A DNA stretch of 64,000 nucleotides from Blastocatellia bacterium (GTDB lineage: Bacteria; Acidobacteriota; Blastocatellia; HR10; J050): positions 51,823 to 115,822 of the forward strand of contig JALSQX010000080.1 in the NCBI GenBank assembly GCA_026985075.1, in the 5' to 3' direction. The position numbers and the translations under genes are program-made. The notes under the pieces are model-generated. The model searched no databases. It saw only the letters and a program-made list of their open reading frames with translations, and was not told where the DNA came from. Below are positions 54,962 through 63,353 of this stretch, one piece after another. Position 1 is the first letter of the stretch; each line of letters starts with the position of its first letter.

Positions 54962-55696
54962 CTATTCTCGCCAGTGGTGTGGCGATGATGAAAGTTGACC
55001 TCTGGTCCGAAAGCGCGCCAACAGCGAGGTGACTTCTTCATCGCTCATCTCGTGGAAGTCTTCATAAAAGCTGGCCACGGCGAAGCTCTCCGTCTCAGGG
55101 GCCACCAGCCAGACGAAATCATCGGCCAACGGACGAACGCGCTCCACAGTACTGGCCGGGCTGCAGGGCACGGCGACCACGACCTGACGAGGGGCTTTCT
55201 TTTTCACGCTCTCGATGGCTGCGATCATCGTGTAGCCGGTGGCCAATCCATCATCGACGAGAATGATCGTACGATCCGTTAACTGGGGGGGCGGGTGGTC
55301 ACCACGATAGACCTGGACGCGGCGGCGGACTTCGGCGAGCACCCGTTGGGCGATGGCATCGATCTGCTCTGCCGTCAGTCCTACCGCGCGAACGATGCGA
55401 TCGTTGAGGATGAGACTGCCGTCATCGGTGACCGCGCCAAATCCCGCTTCAGGATTGAAAGGAAGCGGAAGCTTCCGGACGATGATCACATCCAACTCCC
55501 CATTCAGCGCTTCAGCAATCGGGTACCCCGTCATCACCCCACCTCGCGGGATACCCAACACGATCACGTCCTGGCCCCGGTACTTCTCCAATGCCTGGGC
55601 CAGCCGTTGACCAGCATCTCGTCGATCTCGAAAGATCATGTCTTGAACAATCCAAGTCCCCGTCCTCTGCCCGATTCCACGGCGAGCGGAGATCAT
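54962..55696 (-). CDS. Phosphoribosyltransferase family protein
   Basis: The protein is 244 residues from the ATG at 55696; an ATG at 55639 (MIFRDRRDAG) fits family alignments better, and neither has a clear ribosome site. The PRTase fold shows a Rossmann start VIVLGIPRGGVMTGYPIAEA, the LPLPFNPEAGFGAVTDDG loop and the PRPP-binding loop TIILVDDGLATGYTMIAAI, in which the T-G-x-T pattern is intact. Substrate base unknown; such stand-alone PRTases are of undecided function. It begins 6 bases after the stop of the DUF883-like gene, so the pair is likely one operon. Confidence 0.88.
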   Translation of the reverse strand: MISARRGIGQRTGTWIVQDMIFRDRRDAGQRLAQALEKYRGQDVIVLGIPRGGVMTGYPIAEALNGELDVIIVRKLPLPFNPEAGFGAVTDDGSLILNDRIVRAVGLTAEQIDAIAQRVLAEVRRRVQVYRGDHPPPQLTDRTIILVDDGLATGYTMIAAIESVKKKAPRQVVVAVPCSPASTVERVRPLADDFVWLVAPETESFAVASFYEDFHEMSDEEVTSLLARFRTRGQLSSSPHHWRE

Positions 55697-55702
55697 CAGG
55701 AA

Positions 55703-56035
55703 CTAGCTTCGCTCGCTGAACACGCGCCCGAGAGCCCAGCCAAACAGCATTCCGGCACCCAGCGCAATGGTCACCGACCGGATGGGATGTCGCCGAATCT
55801 GATGTTCGACCTCGTAGACCAGATCTTCGGCGCGCTCTCGTCCGGTTCTGAATTCGCGCTGTAAGGCTCTTTTCGTCTCATGAACGAGTTCGCTGGCTGC
55901 TTCCCCAGCCTGATCTAACCGCTCTTTCACCTGCTCGCTGGCCTGATCGAGTCGCTCTTTCACGTCAGCGAACGGTTTTTCGACGATACGAGAGGCAGCT
56001 CCGACGGCGGCTTCCTTCACGACCTTTTTCACCAT
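55703..56035 (-). CDS. DUF883-like (ElaB/YqjD-type) membrane protein
   Basis: The 110-residue protein consists of a long amphipathic helix or coiled coil (residues 1-85, rich in Glu/Lys/Arg with near-repeats DVKERLDQASE and QVKERLDQAGE). A single C-terminal membrane helix (VTIALGAGMLFGWALGRVF) follows, with RRHPIRS just before. This is the shape of ElaB/YqjD inner-membrane proteins that bind ribosomes in stationary phase in E. coli. The role here is inferred from shape. GAGGAGGGG precedes the ATG. Confidence 0.85.
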   Translation of the reverse strand: MVKKVVKEAAVGAASRIVEKPFADVKERLDQASEQVKERLDQAGEAASELVHETKRALQREFRTGRERAEDLVYEVEHQIRRHPIRSVTIALGAGMLFGWALGRVFSERS

Positions 56036-56378
56036 ATCCCCTCCTCGTTCAATTTGGTTTACACCTCTATTTTAGCCTGTTTTCCCGCTATTGAGAAGTG
56101 AGAGCAACGAGCGGGAGGCGCGTCAGCCGCGAGCCGAGAGCGCCGATGTGCGGTCATCGCAGTGCCCGGGACGGGCGCTCACGGGAAATCAGTGCTCCAG
56201 GGGAAGCCGTTCCGCTGAGTCTCGACGAGGCCTTGATGACTGCCCTCTATGAGCAGCCCTGATTGTTCGCTCCCTGCGCCTTATGCTAGCATCGTCATGT
56301 GAAAGGCGAGGCGAGACATTCGCGGTGGGCGACAAAGGAACAGCGCGTCGAACGGGGAACGCTCCCTCTTCCGGCCAG

Positions 56379-57275
56379 ATGGAGATGAACAGAGCACGTC
56401 GACAGTACTGGACCGTCACGGTATCTCTGGAACCGGCGGTGGGGGAGATCGTTGCCCTCATCCTCAGGCGCGCTGGCGCTCTGGGAATCCAGGAGATTGA
56501 TGACCAGCGGGAACTCCGACTGATCGCCTATTTCGCCACACCGGTGTCAGCGGCGTCCATTGAGCGAGAGTGCCGTCGAGCTCTTCGATTAGCCGAATTC
56601 TCTCCATCGGCGCTGTTCTCCGTGAAGGTTGAGCCCCTCGTCGAGCGAGACTGGTTGCAGACGTGGAAGAGAGGATATCGACCGTTCGCCGTGGGCCGGC
56701 GATTCCTCATCGCGCCCTCATGGGAATCCCCTCCCGCTGCCGGCGATCGCCTGCTCATCACCATCGATCCAGGTATGGCTTTTGGCACCGGAACGCATGA
56801 GACGACCAGACAATGCTTGCTGGCGCTGGAGAAGTATTGGGGCGGCCGATCGCTGCTCGACGTGGGCACGGGGACGGGTATTCTGGCCATTGCGGCAGCC
56901 AAGCTCTCGCCAACTGCTCGCATCGTGGCCGTGGATATCGATCCGGCGGCGGGCCGCGTGGCTCGGGAGAACTTCGCGGCCAACGGGGTGGCCGGGCGCG
57001 TTGCACTGATCATCGGCTCCATTGATCGCATTCGACAAGAGACTTTCGAGATGGTGATGGCCAACCTCACCACCGCCACGATTCAACGCCTCATGCCCGG
57101 CCTCATCGATCATGTGGAGCCGGGAGGATACCTCGTGCTCTCCGGCATCCTTGATGAGGAGGAATCTCAGATGCGGCACTTGATTCTGGAGTCGGCGCTG
57201 GAGCTCACCGAGTGTGACCGAACTGGAGAATGGAGGACCTTCACCGCGCGACGTCCTGTTTCATCCACCAGGTGA
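56379..57275 (+). CDS. prmA: Ribosomal protein L11 methyltransferase
   Basis: The 298-residue SAM-dependent enzyme methylates amino groups of ribosomal protein L11. An N-terminal substrate domain lies at about 1-110, with WLQTWKRGYRPFAVGRRFLI. The methyltransferase domain follows: DPGMAFGTGTHETTRQCL, SAM motif I LLDVGTGTGILAIAAAKL and VDIDPAAGRVARENFAANGV, then MVMANLTTATIQRL in place of the usual N-I-L-A motif. The start at 56379 gives the usual length; another ATG lies at 56385, and earlier in-frame starts at 56283 have no ribosome site. Solitary gene. Confidence 0.9.
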   Translation: MEMNRARRQYWTVTVSLEPAVGEIVALILRRAGALGIQEIDDQRELRLIAYFATPVSAASIERECRRALRLAEFSPSALFSVKVEPLVERDWLQTWKRGYRPFAVGRRFLIAPSWESPPAAGDRLLITIDPGMAFGTGTHETTRQCLLALEKYWGGRSLLDVGTGTGILAIAAAKLSPTARIVAVDIDPAAGRVARENFAANGVAGRVALIIGSIDRIRQETFEMVMANLTTATIQRLMPGLIDHVEPGGYLVLSGILDEEESQMRHLILESALELTECDRTGEWRTFTARRPVSSTR

Positions 57276-57304
57276 CTCTTCTGTACGGTCCTCAGAATCA
57301 TCGA

Positions 57305-57844
57305 TCAACGACGTGGGAAGGTTTCCACATTTTTCGCCGTATACACAGCGACCACATCGAGTTCGGCAGGAGCGTCGATGGCGACGAACCCCTCGATGAA
57401 CTGTTCGGGAATGGAGAGGCGACGACCGGCGAGATTCGCGATCTCCTCGCATCCTACCTTGAGCCCCTGCATCGTGTCCAGCCTCACCGTCGCCGGCCTC
57501 CCGGACGGTCCGGTGACGAGGCCCGGAGTCAGGATGATAGCTTTTTTGGTGAACGTCACCGCATTCGTGCCAGGATTATAGATATTGATTTGCGTCAGGT
57601 ACGTGCCCGGAGCCAGGAATTGCTCGGGGCCAGGTAACTGGGGATCAACGTCGGAGCGAACCGTGCCACAAAGGAATTTGACGGCATAGTTGAATCGCCG
57701 AGCCACTTTCTTCGCCGCCACGTACTCGATATCCAAACTCATCCCCACTCCTTTCACTTCATCCTGGACGGCCGTCACCTCACGGCTGAAGGTCGCCGAG
57801 AGAAAGAAAGGGATCAGCATGCCAATCAGGTATATCCTCTTCAT
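57305..57844 (-). CDS. Exported protein of unknown function
   Basis: The 179-residue protein has a signal peptide at 1-25 (MKRIYLIGMLIPFFLSATFS). A beta-rich mature part includes RFNYAVKFLCGTVRSD, PGTYLTQINIYNPGTNAVTFTKKAI and IPEQFIEGFVAIDAP. This pattern recalls small exported proteins with a cupin- or Ig-like surface, but I recognise no family. Two Cys residues could form a disulfide. GGGAGG precedes the ATG. It stands between prmA (convergent) and tRNA-Glu on the same strand. Confidence 0.75.
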   Translation of the reverse strand: MKRIYLIGMLIPFFLSATFSREVTAVQDEVKGVGMSLDIEYVAAKKVARRFNYAVKFLCGTVRSDVDPQLPGPEQFLAPGTYLTQINIYNPGTNAVTFTKKAIILTPGLVTGPSGRPATVRLDTMQGLKVGCEEIANLAGRRLSIPEQFIEGFVAIDAPAELDVVAVYTAKNVETFPRR

Positions 57845-57963
57845 CGTTGATAACCTCCCTGTGGATGATTTTCGGTTCTCTTCTCAGGAGAAACTGAAGC
57901 GACCAGATGACTCAACCGGGCACGAGTGTGAGTGACTAGTCATCCTGTTGCGTTCAATCCCAT

Positions 57964-58042
57964 TGGCGACGCCGGCGGGATTTGAACCCGCGAATGCCGG
58001 CTTGAAAGACCGGTGTGTTAGACCTGACTTCACCACGGCGTC
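57964..58042 (-). tRNA. trnE: tRNA-Glu (UUC), CCA encoded
   Basis: Reading the minus strand from 58042: acceptor GACGCCG pairs with CGGCGTC, discriminator G, then CCA at 57966-57964. The anticodon arm is CCGGT-CTTTCAA-GCCGG, giving anticodon TTC (codons GAA/GAG). Variable loop CATTC; T arm GCGGG-TTCAAAT-CCCGC. The D stem is short (GTG/CAC) with a large loop AAGTCAGGTCTAA. All arms close without mismatch, so the gene looks functional. It is 76 bases without CCA. Confidence 0.93.
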
Positions 58043-58639
58043 GCTCAAACTGATATTTTACACTCCTCCCCCCAAAACGCAAGAGTGGGCCATTGGCGCG
58101 CTCGTTTCGACTATGGTGAAGAGGCGATTTCCGGCAGTAAGCGATGAAATCACGGAGAATTCCCAACCAGCGGTGGGACTTCCATCTGTGTGCATCCCGC
58201 TTTTGGTCCATCTGTGGGCGATGAATGGCACGCGGAGGCACACAGAAACGGCGGGTCGCCACCGATCACCCAAGAGGGAAATCTGCGCTCATCCCACTTT
58301 CGCTGTGGTAATCTGTGGGCTATTGCCTCTCGCCGTGATAATCTGTGGTCCCCTACTCAAGCCCCGGAACTCGCCTCCGGGGTCCCCGACTAGCCAGCTA
58401 CTCAACGCCATGCCTCTCTCGAATGCCCCGGAACTCGCCTCCGGGGATCAATACGTCTCCCTCATAGCTCAGAACTTGACTCCCCCCGCAGACAAGCGGC
58501 GGGGCTTCCCCAGGGAGGGGGGATAGGCACCATGGGACTAGCTGTCAGCATGACTCCTCCCCACAGGCAAGCTCTGGGGCTTCCATCGGTGCGAATCCCG
58601 CTCTCCGCCGTGGCGATCGGTGAGTCATTCCTTACCCCC
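58043..58639. repeat. Repeat-rich spacer between tRNA-Glu and large surface protein
   Basis: No gene was recognised in about 600 bases. It holds two identical 22-base copies at 58361-58382 and 58425-58446. Each can fold as CCCCGGA, seven bases, TCCGGGG. The phrase AATCTGTGGGC occurs at 58310-58320 and again, followed by TATT, at 63331-63341 in the spacer before the next paralogue; shorter forms are at about 58209 and 58340. A further GC-rich dyad is near 58488-58525. The elements look like dispersed intergenic repeats of unknown origin, perhaps also ending transcription. Confidence 0.65.
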
Positions 58640-61600
58640 TCACGGACACGGCTCGTTATCGTCGATATTCGAATCGCGAATCTCACCCAATCGGCGTCCT
58701 CGCGCCGTCGTCAACCGCGCCGTCCCCGTCCGCCGCACCAGCGAGATCCCGCCCTGCACCACTTCACCACCTCTCCCCCGCCCTTTGAAGTTGAGCACCG
58801 ATCCACTCCGCTCGATCATCACCGTGCCCCGAATCACCTGTCCATTGCTCAACCGCCAGGCAAACCGCCCACTGCACGGGAACAACCGCAAACAGTTGCT
58901 GCTCCGCTCATCCTGGAGCACCAACACATCATTGACACTCACCACCACCACATCCTCGGCCCTCGCCCCACAGGGATCAGTCACCCTCAACCTGAACATC
59001 AACACCACACACTCGCCATCGCTCACTGCTGGCGCCATGAAACTGGGCGTCGCCGACGTGGGATCGCTCAACGTCACCGCCGGCCCACCCACCTGCACCC
59101 ACTGGAAGGTGAGTGGCTGCCCCGCATCCGGATCATGGCTCCCCGTCCCATCCAGCGTCACCATCGCCCCCTCATCCACCTCCTGATCCACTCCGGCATC
59201 GGCCACCGGCGCACTGTTGACCACCGTCACCGTCACCGTGCAACTGGCCGTGTTGCCACTGGCATCCGTCGCCGTGAACGTAATCGTGTGGGTGACCGCT
59301 CCCGCTCCCACCGGCCCGGCCAACACCGCCGGCAACGGCGGATCACTGCTGACCACCGGACCGGGATCGCAGGTGTCGCTGGCCGTCGCCGAAGTGTTGA
59401 ATACCGCCTGACAACCGGCATCGGCCACCAGCGTCACATCCGCCGGACAACTGATCTGAGGCGGCGTCGTGTCCACGACCGTCACCGTGAACGTGCAACT
59501 GGCCGTGTTGCCACTGGCATCGGTCGCCGTGCAGCTCACCGTCGTCGTCCCCAACGCAAACGTGCTCCCCGACGCCGGATCACACACCACCGTGGGCGTC
59601 GGATCACAATTGTCCGTGGCCGTGGGCGTGGCAAACGTCACCACCGCTCCATCCGGACCGGTGCACTCGACCACCACGTCCGCCGGACAACTGATGCTGG
59701 GTGGCGTGGTGTCCTGGACCGTCACCGTCAATGTGCAGGTGGAGCTGTTGCCCGCCACATCACTTACTGTCACCGTCACCACGTGATCGCCCAACCCCAC
59801 CAGCGTCCCCGCCGCCGGATCCTGCGTCACCACCAGACTCCCCGCCGCCGTGCAATTGTCGCTGGCCACCACCTCACCGGCCACATCCGGAATCGTCCCC
59901 TGACAACTGGCGTCGGCCGATACCGTCCGATCCCCAGGACAACTGGTGATCGCTGGCGGCGTGGTGTCGTGCACCGTGACATCGAACGTACAGGTGGCCA
60001 CATTACCGGCAGCATCGGTCGCCGTGCAGGTCACCGTCGTCGTCCCCAACGAAAATATGCTCCCCGACGCCGGATCACACACTACCGTGGGCGTCGGATC
60101 ACAATTGTCCGCAGCCGTCGCCGTGAACGTCACCACCGCTCCATCCGGACTGGTGCACTCCACCACCATGTCCCCCGGACAACTGATCGCCGGCGGCACG
60201 CTATCCGCACTGGTGCACGCGGCGGCTTCAAAAGCACCGATGTCGCAGAGAGCCGTACCATCGCCATCCCCATCGATCGGCCGAATAACGCCTCGCTGAT
60301 CGGTCACTTCACAGGCCGGATTCCCGGCATCGATGGCTGGACTGTTGGGCTTCAATGCGTGTGTCTGTGTGGGACCGCCGTTGTCCCCGAGCGGCTCGAG
60401 TAGTGGGTCGGTATTGTTCATGTCCCCGGTATTGCTGAGGTTGCAGCTTCCATCGGTCGAAATGTTATATCCCAGCGAGATGATAAGGCCGCTGCAGTTT
60501 CCCCCCTGACTGCTAGTAATGATGCTGTTGTTCACGTTCACCAGGCCCGAGCCATTCCTGATGCCACCACCGAGGCCAGCGCGGTTTCCCGACAGCGTAC
60601 TGCTGTTCACGTTCACCAGGCCCGAGCCATTCCTGATGCCACCACCGAGGCCAGCGCGGTTTCCCGACAGCGTACTGTTCGTCACGTTCACCGCGCCCGA
60701 AGAATTCCAAATGCCGCCACCTCTATCAGCGCCGTTTCCCGACAGCGTACTGTTGGTCACGTTCACCGCGCCCGAGAAATTCCAAACGCCACCACCCTCG
60801 ATGGTCGTGTTGTTCGACAGCGTGCTCTGGTTCACCGTCACTGTGCCCGAGTCATTGAAAATGCCGCCGCCGTTGCCGGAGGTGTTATTATCCGACAGCG
60901 TACTGTTGGTCACGTTCACCGCGCCCGAGGAATTCCAAATGCCGCCGCCATCGAACCCGACAGAGTTATTCGATACCGTGCTCTGGTTCACCGCCACTGT
61001 GCCCGAGTCATTGAAAATGCCGCCGCCGCTACTGGCGGAGTTGTTCGACACCGTGCTCCAGCTCACCGTCATCGTGCCCGAGCTATTCCTGATGCCGCCA
61101 CCTTTGAAGGAGCTACTCCCACCTCCACGCTTGATCGTCATCCCATTGAAGGTGACGCTGATTCTCCCGGCAGAGGGCGGGATATCGAACACCCGATCAA
61201 GGCTCGACGACGTCCCCGCCTGAATAATGGTGCTCGCCTGCCCTGCCCCCATGATCGTCACCCCGTCGGTGACGTCCAAATCGCCGCTGGCCGCCGCATC
61301 CTCGCCCATGCCGTGGAGGGCCAGCGTGTACGTTCCTGCCGGCACCATGATCATGTCCGCCCCCATACTGCTGTTGGCCGCAATGATCGCCTCCCGCAAG
61401 CTACAGTCGGCATCACATACACCGTCAGCCGTATCCGCCGTCTTGGTCACCGTGAACGTGCTCAGCGGCAGCGACAATGCCACCGCCGGCTCCACCTCCC
61501 CCTCCCCCATCACCACCACATCCTCCTGCCCATCATAATTCAACGACATCGACACCACGGCCACCGGCGCCCGCACCACATCGAGCGACACCCACACCTC

Positions 61601-63061
61601 TGATCTCTGATCTCCAACCCCCGACTCCGCGCCCAGCATCAGGATGTGCACCTGATGGCCGCTCGAATCCAAAATCACCAGATCATCGCCGGACCGACTC
61701 GACAGCCGCGCCACCATCGCCGGCTGCCTGACGACCCCATCCGACCGCGCCGACGCTGGCAGCGAATGCCGAACCACCACCTCCCATGCCACCGCCTCTC
61801 GGCCAGTCGCCTCATCGGCCACGCCATGCCACCGCTCATCCCTCAGGCGCTCCCGCACCGCCGCCCACCGCCGCACCAGCTCCTCCTCTCGCACCCGCAA
61901 CTCTGCCTCACTCCACGGCCGCCGATCCACCCCCTTTGCCTCCAACACCAGCACTTGCCCCGCCTCCCCCACTACCGCCAGCTCTGCCCGCTGCTCCCGA
62001 TCCCACACAAAATCCCCTACCGCCACTGTCCGAACCCTCACCGGCACATCCACCCGCTCCACCCGCGACCAACCCGGATCCAATGACTGAGCCTCGATCC
62101 CGGAAGCCGTCTCCCACCCTGGGATGATCACCAACTCCTCTCCCGCCACCACCGCCATGTCCACCAACTCATCGCCATCCAATCGCCCCAGCGCCAGCGC
62201 CCGCGCCTCACCCGGCAGCGCAAACACCGTCGGCTGTCCGACACTCCCCACTGGGGCATCCCCGCCATTACCGACCAGACGGTCGGTTCCCAGAACCCCC
62301 AACCTTCCGCCCGACAGCACTCCCGATGCCCAGCCGAGTATCACGACCTGCGGCCCCTCTGCCCCATCGAGCCCAACCCCGATGTCGGCCCGTCCATCCC
62401 GCCGATTCATCTGCCCCACCACCAGCGCGGTTATCCTGCCCGGCAGCTTCACAGACTGTGCACCCCCCAACCCGTCGGCGCGCCCGGCCAAAAGATAGAG
62501 AACGCTCCCCCCACGCGCCGCCGTCACCACATCGGCCCGTCCATCTCCATCCACATCCCCCACACCCAAATACCCCACCGCCTCGGGGACCTCATACACC
62601 CGCACCGGCCCCACAAACGGCGGCTCAGCAAATGTGCCCACCCTGATCTGGAGAAACGTCTCCTCCGGCCTCGGATACCGACACCGACGGTTGCCCCGAT
62701 GCAGCGTGATCATCCCCCGCCCCCCAAGGGCGTACCCGGCAATGAGATCTGCCACCCCATCACCATCGATATCACCCGCAGCCAGCGCCACCCCCCGCGC
62801 CTCCCCGGCCTTCAATGCCGCCACCAGCGCCGCCGGCCCGGCATAGACCGCTGACACCACTCGTCCGTCCTGCAAGTTGAGCCACGGACGCCCTCGCCCC
62901 GCCGCCCGCACCACCACCTCGGCCGACCGCCACACGGAGACGGCTTCCCCTCCGGCGCTCACCCGCGGGGAATCCATCACCACCCCGGCTAAAACGCCTC
63001 CCAGGACCAGCAGTCCAATCCCCACTACCTGCCCCATCTGACGGGTCATCGCTCTCTTCAT
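58640..63061 (-). CDS. Giant surface protein: FG-GAP-like repeats, CSLREA, beta-helix, HYR domains, PKD-like domain, novel C-terminal module
   Basis: The protein has 1473 residues. A signal peptide lies at about 10-35. Residues 40-520 are FG-GAP/VCBS-type beta-propeller-like blocks (AAGDIDGDGVADLIAGYA, VGDVDGDGRADVVTAA). A CSLREA-type box lies at about 565 (DADCSLREAIIAAN), then a right-handed beta-helix at about 590-900 with about 25-residue rungs (GGGIxNSSGxVNVTNSTLS). Three HYR domains follow (CPGDMVVECTSPDGAVVTFT; others similar) and a PKD-like domain (VADAGVDQEVDEGAMVTLDG). The last 95 or so residues form a Cys-bearing module shared with the next gene. GAGGAGG precedes the ATG. It is probably an extracellular adhesion or shell protein; no sorting motif recognised. 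Confidence 0.9.
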   Translation of the reverse strand: MKRAMTRQMGQVVGIGLLVLGGVLAGVVMDSPRVSAGGEAVSVWRSAEVVVRAAGRGRPWLNLQDGRVVSAVYAGPAALVAALKAGEARGVALAAGDIDGDGVADLIAGYALGGRGMITLHRGNRRCRYPRPEETFLQIRVGTFAEPPFVGPVRVYEVPEAVGYLGVGDVDGDGRADVVTAARGGSVLYLLAGRADGLGGAQSVKLPGRITALVVGQMNRRDGRADIGVGLDGAEGPQVVILGWASGVLSGGRLGVLGTDRLVGNGGDAPVGSVGQPTVFALPGEARALALGRLDGDELVDMAVVAGEELVIIPGWETASGIEAQSLDPGWSRVERVDVPVRVRTVAVGDFVWDREQRAELAVVGEAGQVLVLEAKGVDRRPWSEAELRVREEELVRRWAAVRERLRDERWHGVADEATGREAVAWEVVVRHSLPASARSDGVVRQPAMVARLSSRSGDDLVILDSSGHQVHILMLGAESGVGDQRSEVWVSLDVVRAPVAVVSMSLNYDGQEDVVVMGEGEVEPAVALSLPLSTFTVTKTADTADGVCDADCSLREAIIAANSSMGADMIMVPAGTYTLALHGMGEDAAASGDLDVTDGVTIMGAGQASTIIQAGTSSSLDRVFDIPPSAGRISVTFNGMTIKRGGGSSSFKGGGIRNSSGTMTVSWSTVSNNSASSGGGIFNDSGTVAVNQSTVSNNSVGFDGGGIWNSSGAVNVTNSTLSDNNTSGNGGGIFNDSGTVTVNQSTLSNNTTIEGGGVWNFSGAVNVTNSTLSGNGADRGGGIWNSSGAVNVTNSTLSGNRAGLGGGIRNGSGLVNVNSSTLSGNRAGLGGGIRNGSGLVNVNNSIITSSQGGNCSGLIISLGYNISTDGSCNLSNTGDMNNTDPLLEPLGDNGGPTQTHALKPNSPAIDAGNPACEVTDQRGVIRPIDGDGDGTALCDIGAFEAAACTSADSVPPAISCPGDMVVECTSPDGAVVTFTATAADNCDPTPTVVCDPASGSIFSLGTTTVTCTATDAAGNVATCTFDVTVHDTTPPAITSCPGDRTVSADASCQGTIPDVAGEVVASDNCTAAGSLVVTQDPAAGTLVGLGDHVVTVTVSDVAGNSSTCTLTVTVQDTTPPSISCPADVVVECTGPDGAVVTFATPTATDNCDPTPTVVCDPASGSTFALGTTTVSCTATDASGNTASCTFTVTVVDTTPPQISCPADVTLVADAGCQAVFNTSATASDTCDPGPVVSSDPPLPAVLAGPVGAGAVTHTITFTATDASGNTASCTVTVTVVNSAPVADAGVDQEVDEGAMVTLDGTGSHDPDAGQPLTFQWVQVGGPAVTLSDPTSATPSFMAPAVSDGECVVLMFRLRVTDPCGARAEDVVVVSVNDVLVLQDERSSNCLRLFPCSGRFAWRLSNGQVIRGTVMIERSGSVLNFKGRGRGGEVVQGGISLVRRTGTARLTTARGRRLGEIRDSNIDDNEPCP
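60529..60677. repeat. Exact 74-base tandem duplication inside the beta-helix region
   Basis: Bases 60529-60602 recur without change at 60604-60677, a 75-base period, or one 25-residue rung (STLSGNRAGLGGGIRNGSGL). Neighbouring rungs are similar but diverged. The identity points to recent slippage or recombination in this coding sequence. Confidence 0.85.
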
Positions 63062-63353
63062 GATTCCTCCTCATCCTCGGTGGCTTGAAGCCAGAAGCCA
63101 CCGGACGGTGAAGATTTTTCAGCTTATGCCGCTCTTCTTTTGGCGCAACATGAAGAGACGGCCGGGACATCATAGCTCGACACCTGACGCCTCCACGCAG
63201 ACGAGCGGCGGGGCTTCTGGAGGAGTCATGTCCATCGCCGTGTGCTGGGAACGGCCGGAGCCCAGAGTTCAACACTTCCGGTCCCCGGTCCGACAAAGCC
63301 ACGTGCCCATCCCGCCATTAGTCATGCGAATCTGTGGGCTATTCTCACTTCCC
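63062..63353. other. Spacer between the two surface-protein paralogues
   Basis: 292 bases with no gene. It shares AATCTGTGGGCTATT (63331-63345) and a GCGGCGGGGCTTC block near 63200 with the spacer at 58.1-58.6 kb, so both 3' ends of the paralogues are followed by related sequence. This points to duplication of the gene with its flank. Confidence 0.6.

Noticed and set aside
57964..58042. Possible tRNA-Sec (selC) because the anticodon loop contains TCA
   Set aside because: The loop CTTTCAA centres on TTC; the acceptor stem is 7 bp and there is no long variable arm, so it is tRNA-Glu.
60513..61120. Regularly spaced similar units resembling a CRISPR array
   Set aside because: The units are coding rungs of a beta-helix protein in one open frame, with a 72-75-base period and no unique spacers.
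61900..62130. Gly-rich frames on both strands in the 59-63 kb region
   Set aside because: They are shadows of the GC-rich coding sequence of the giant surface protein.
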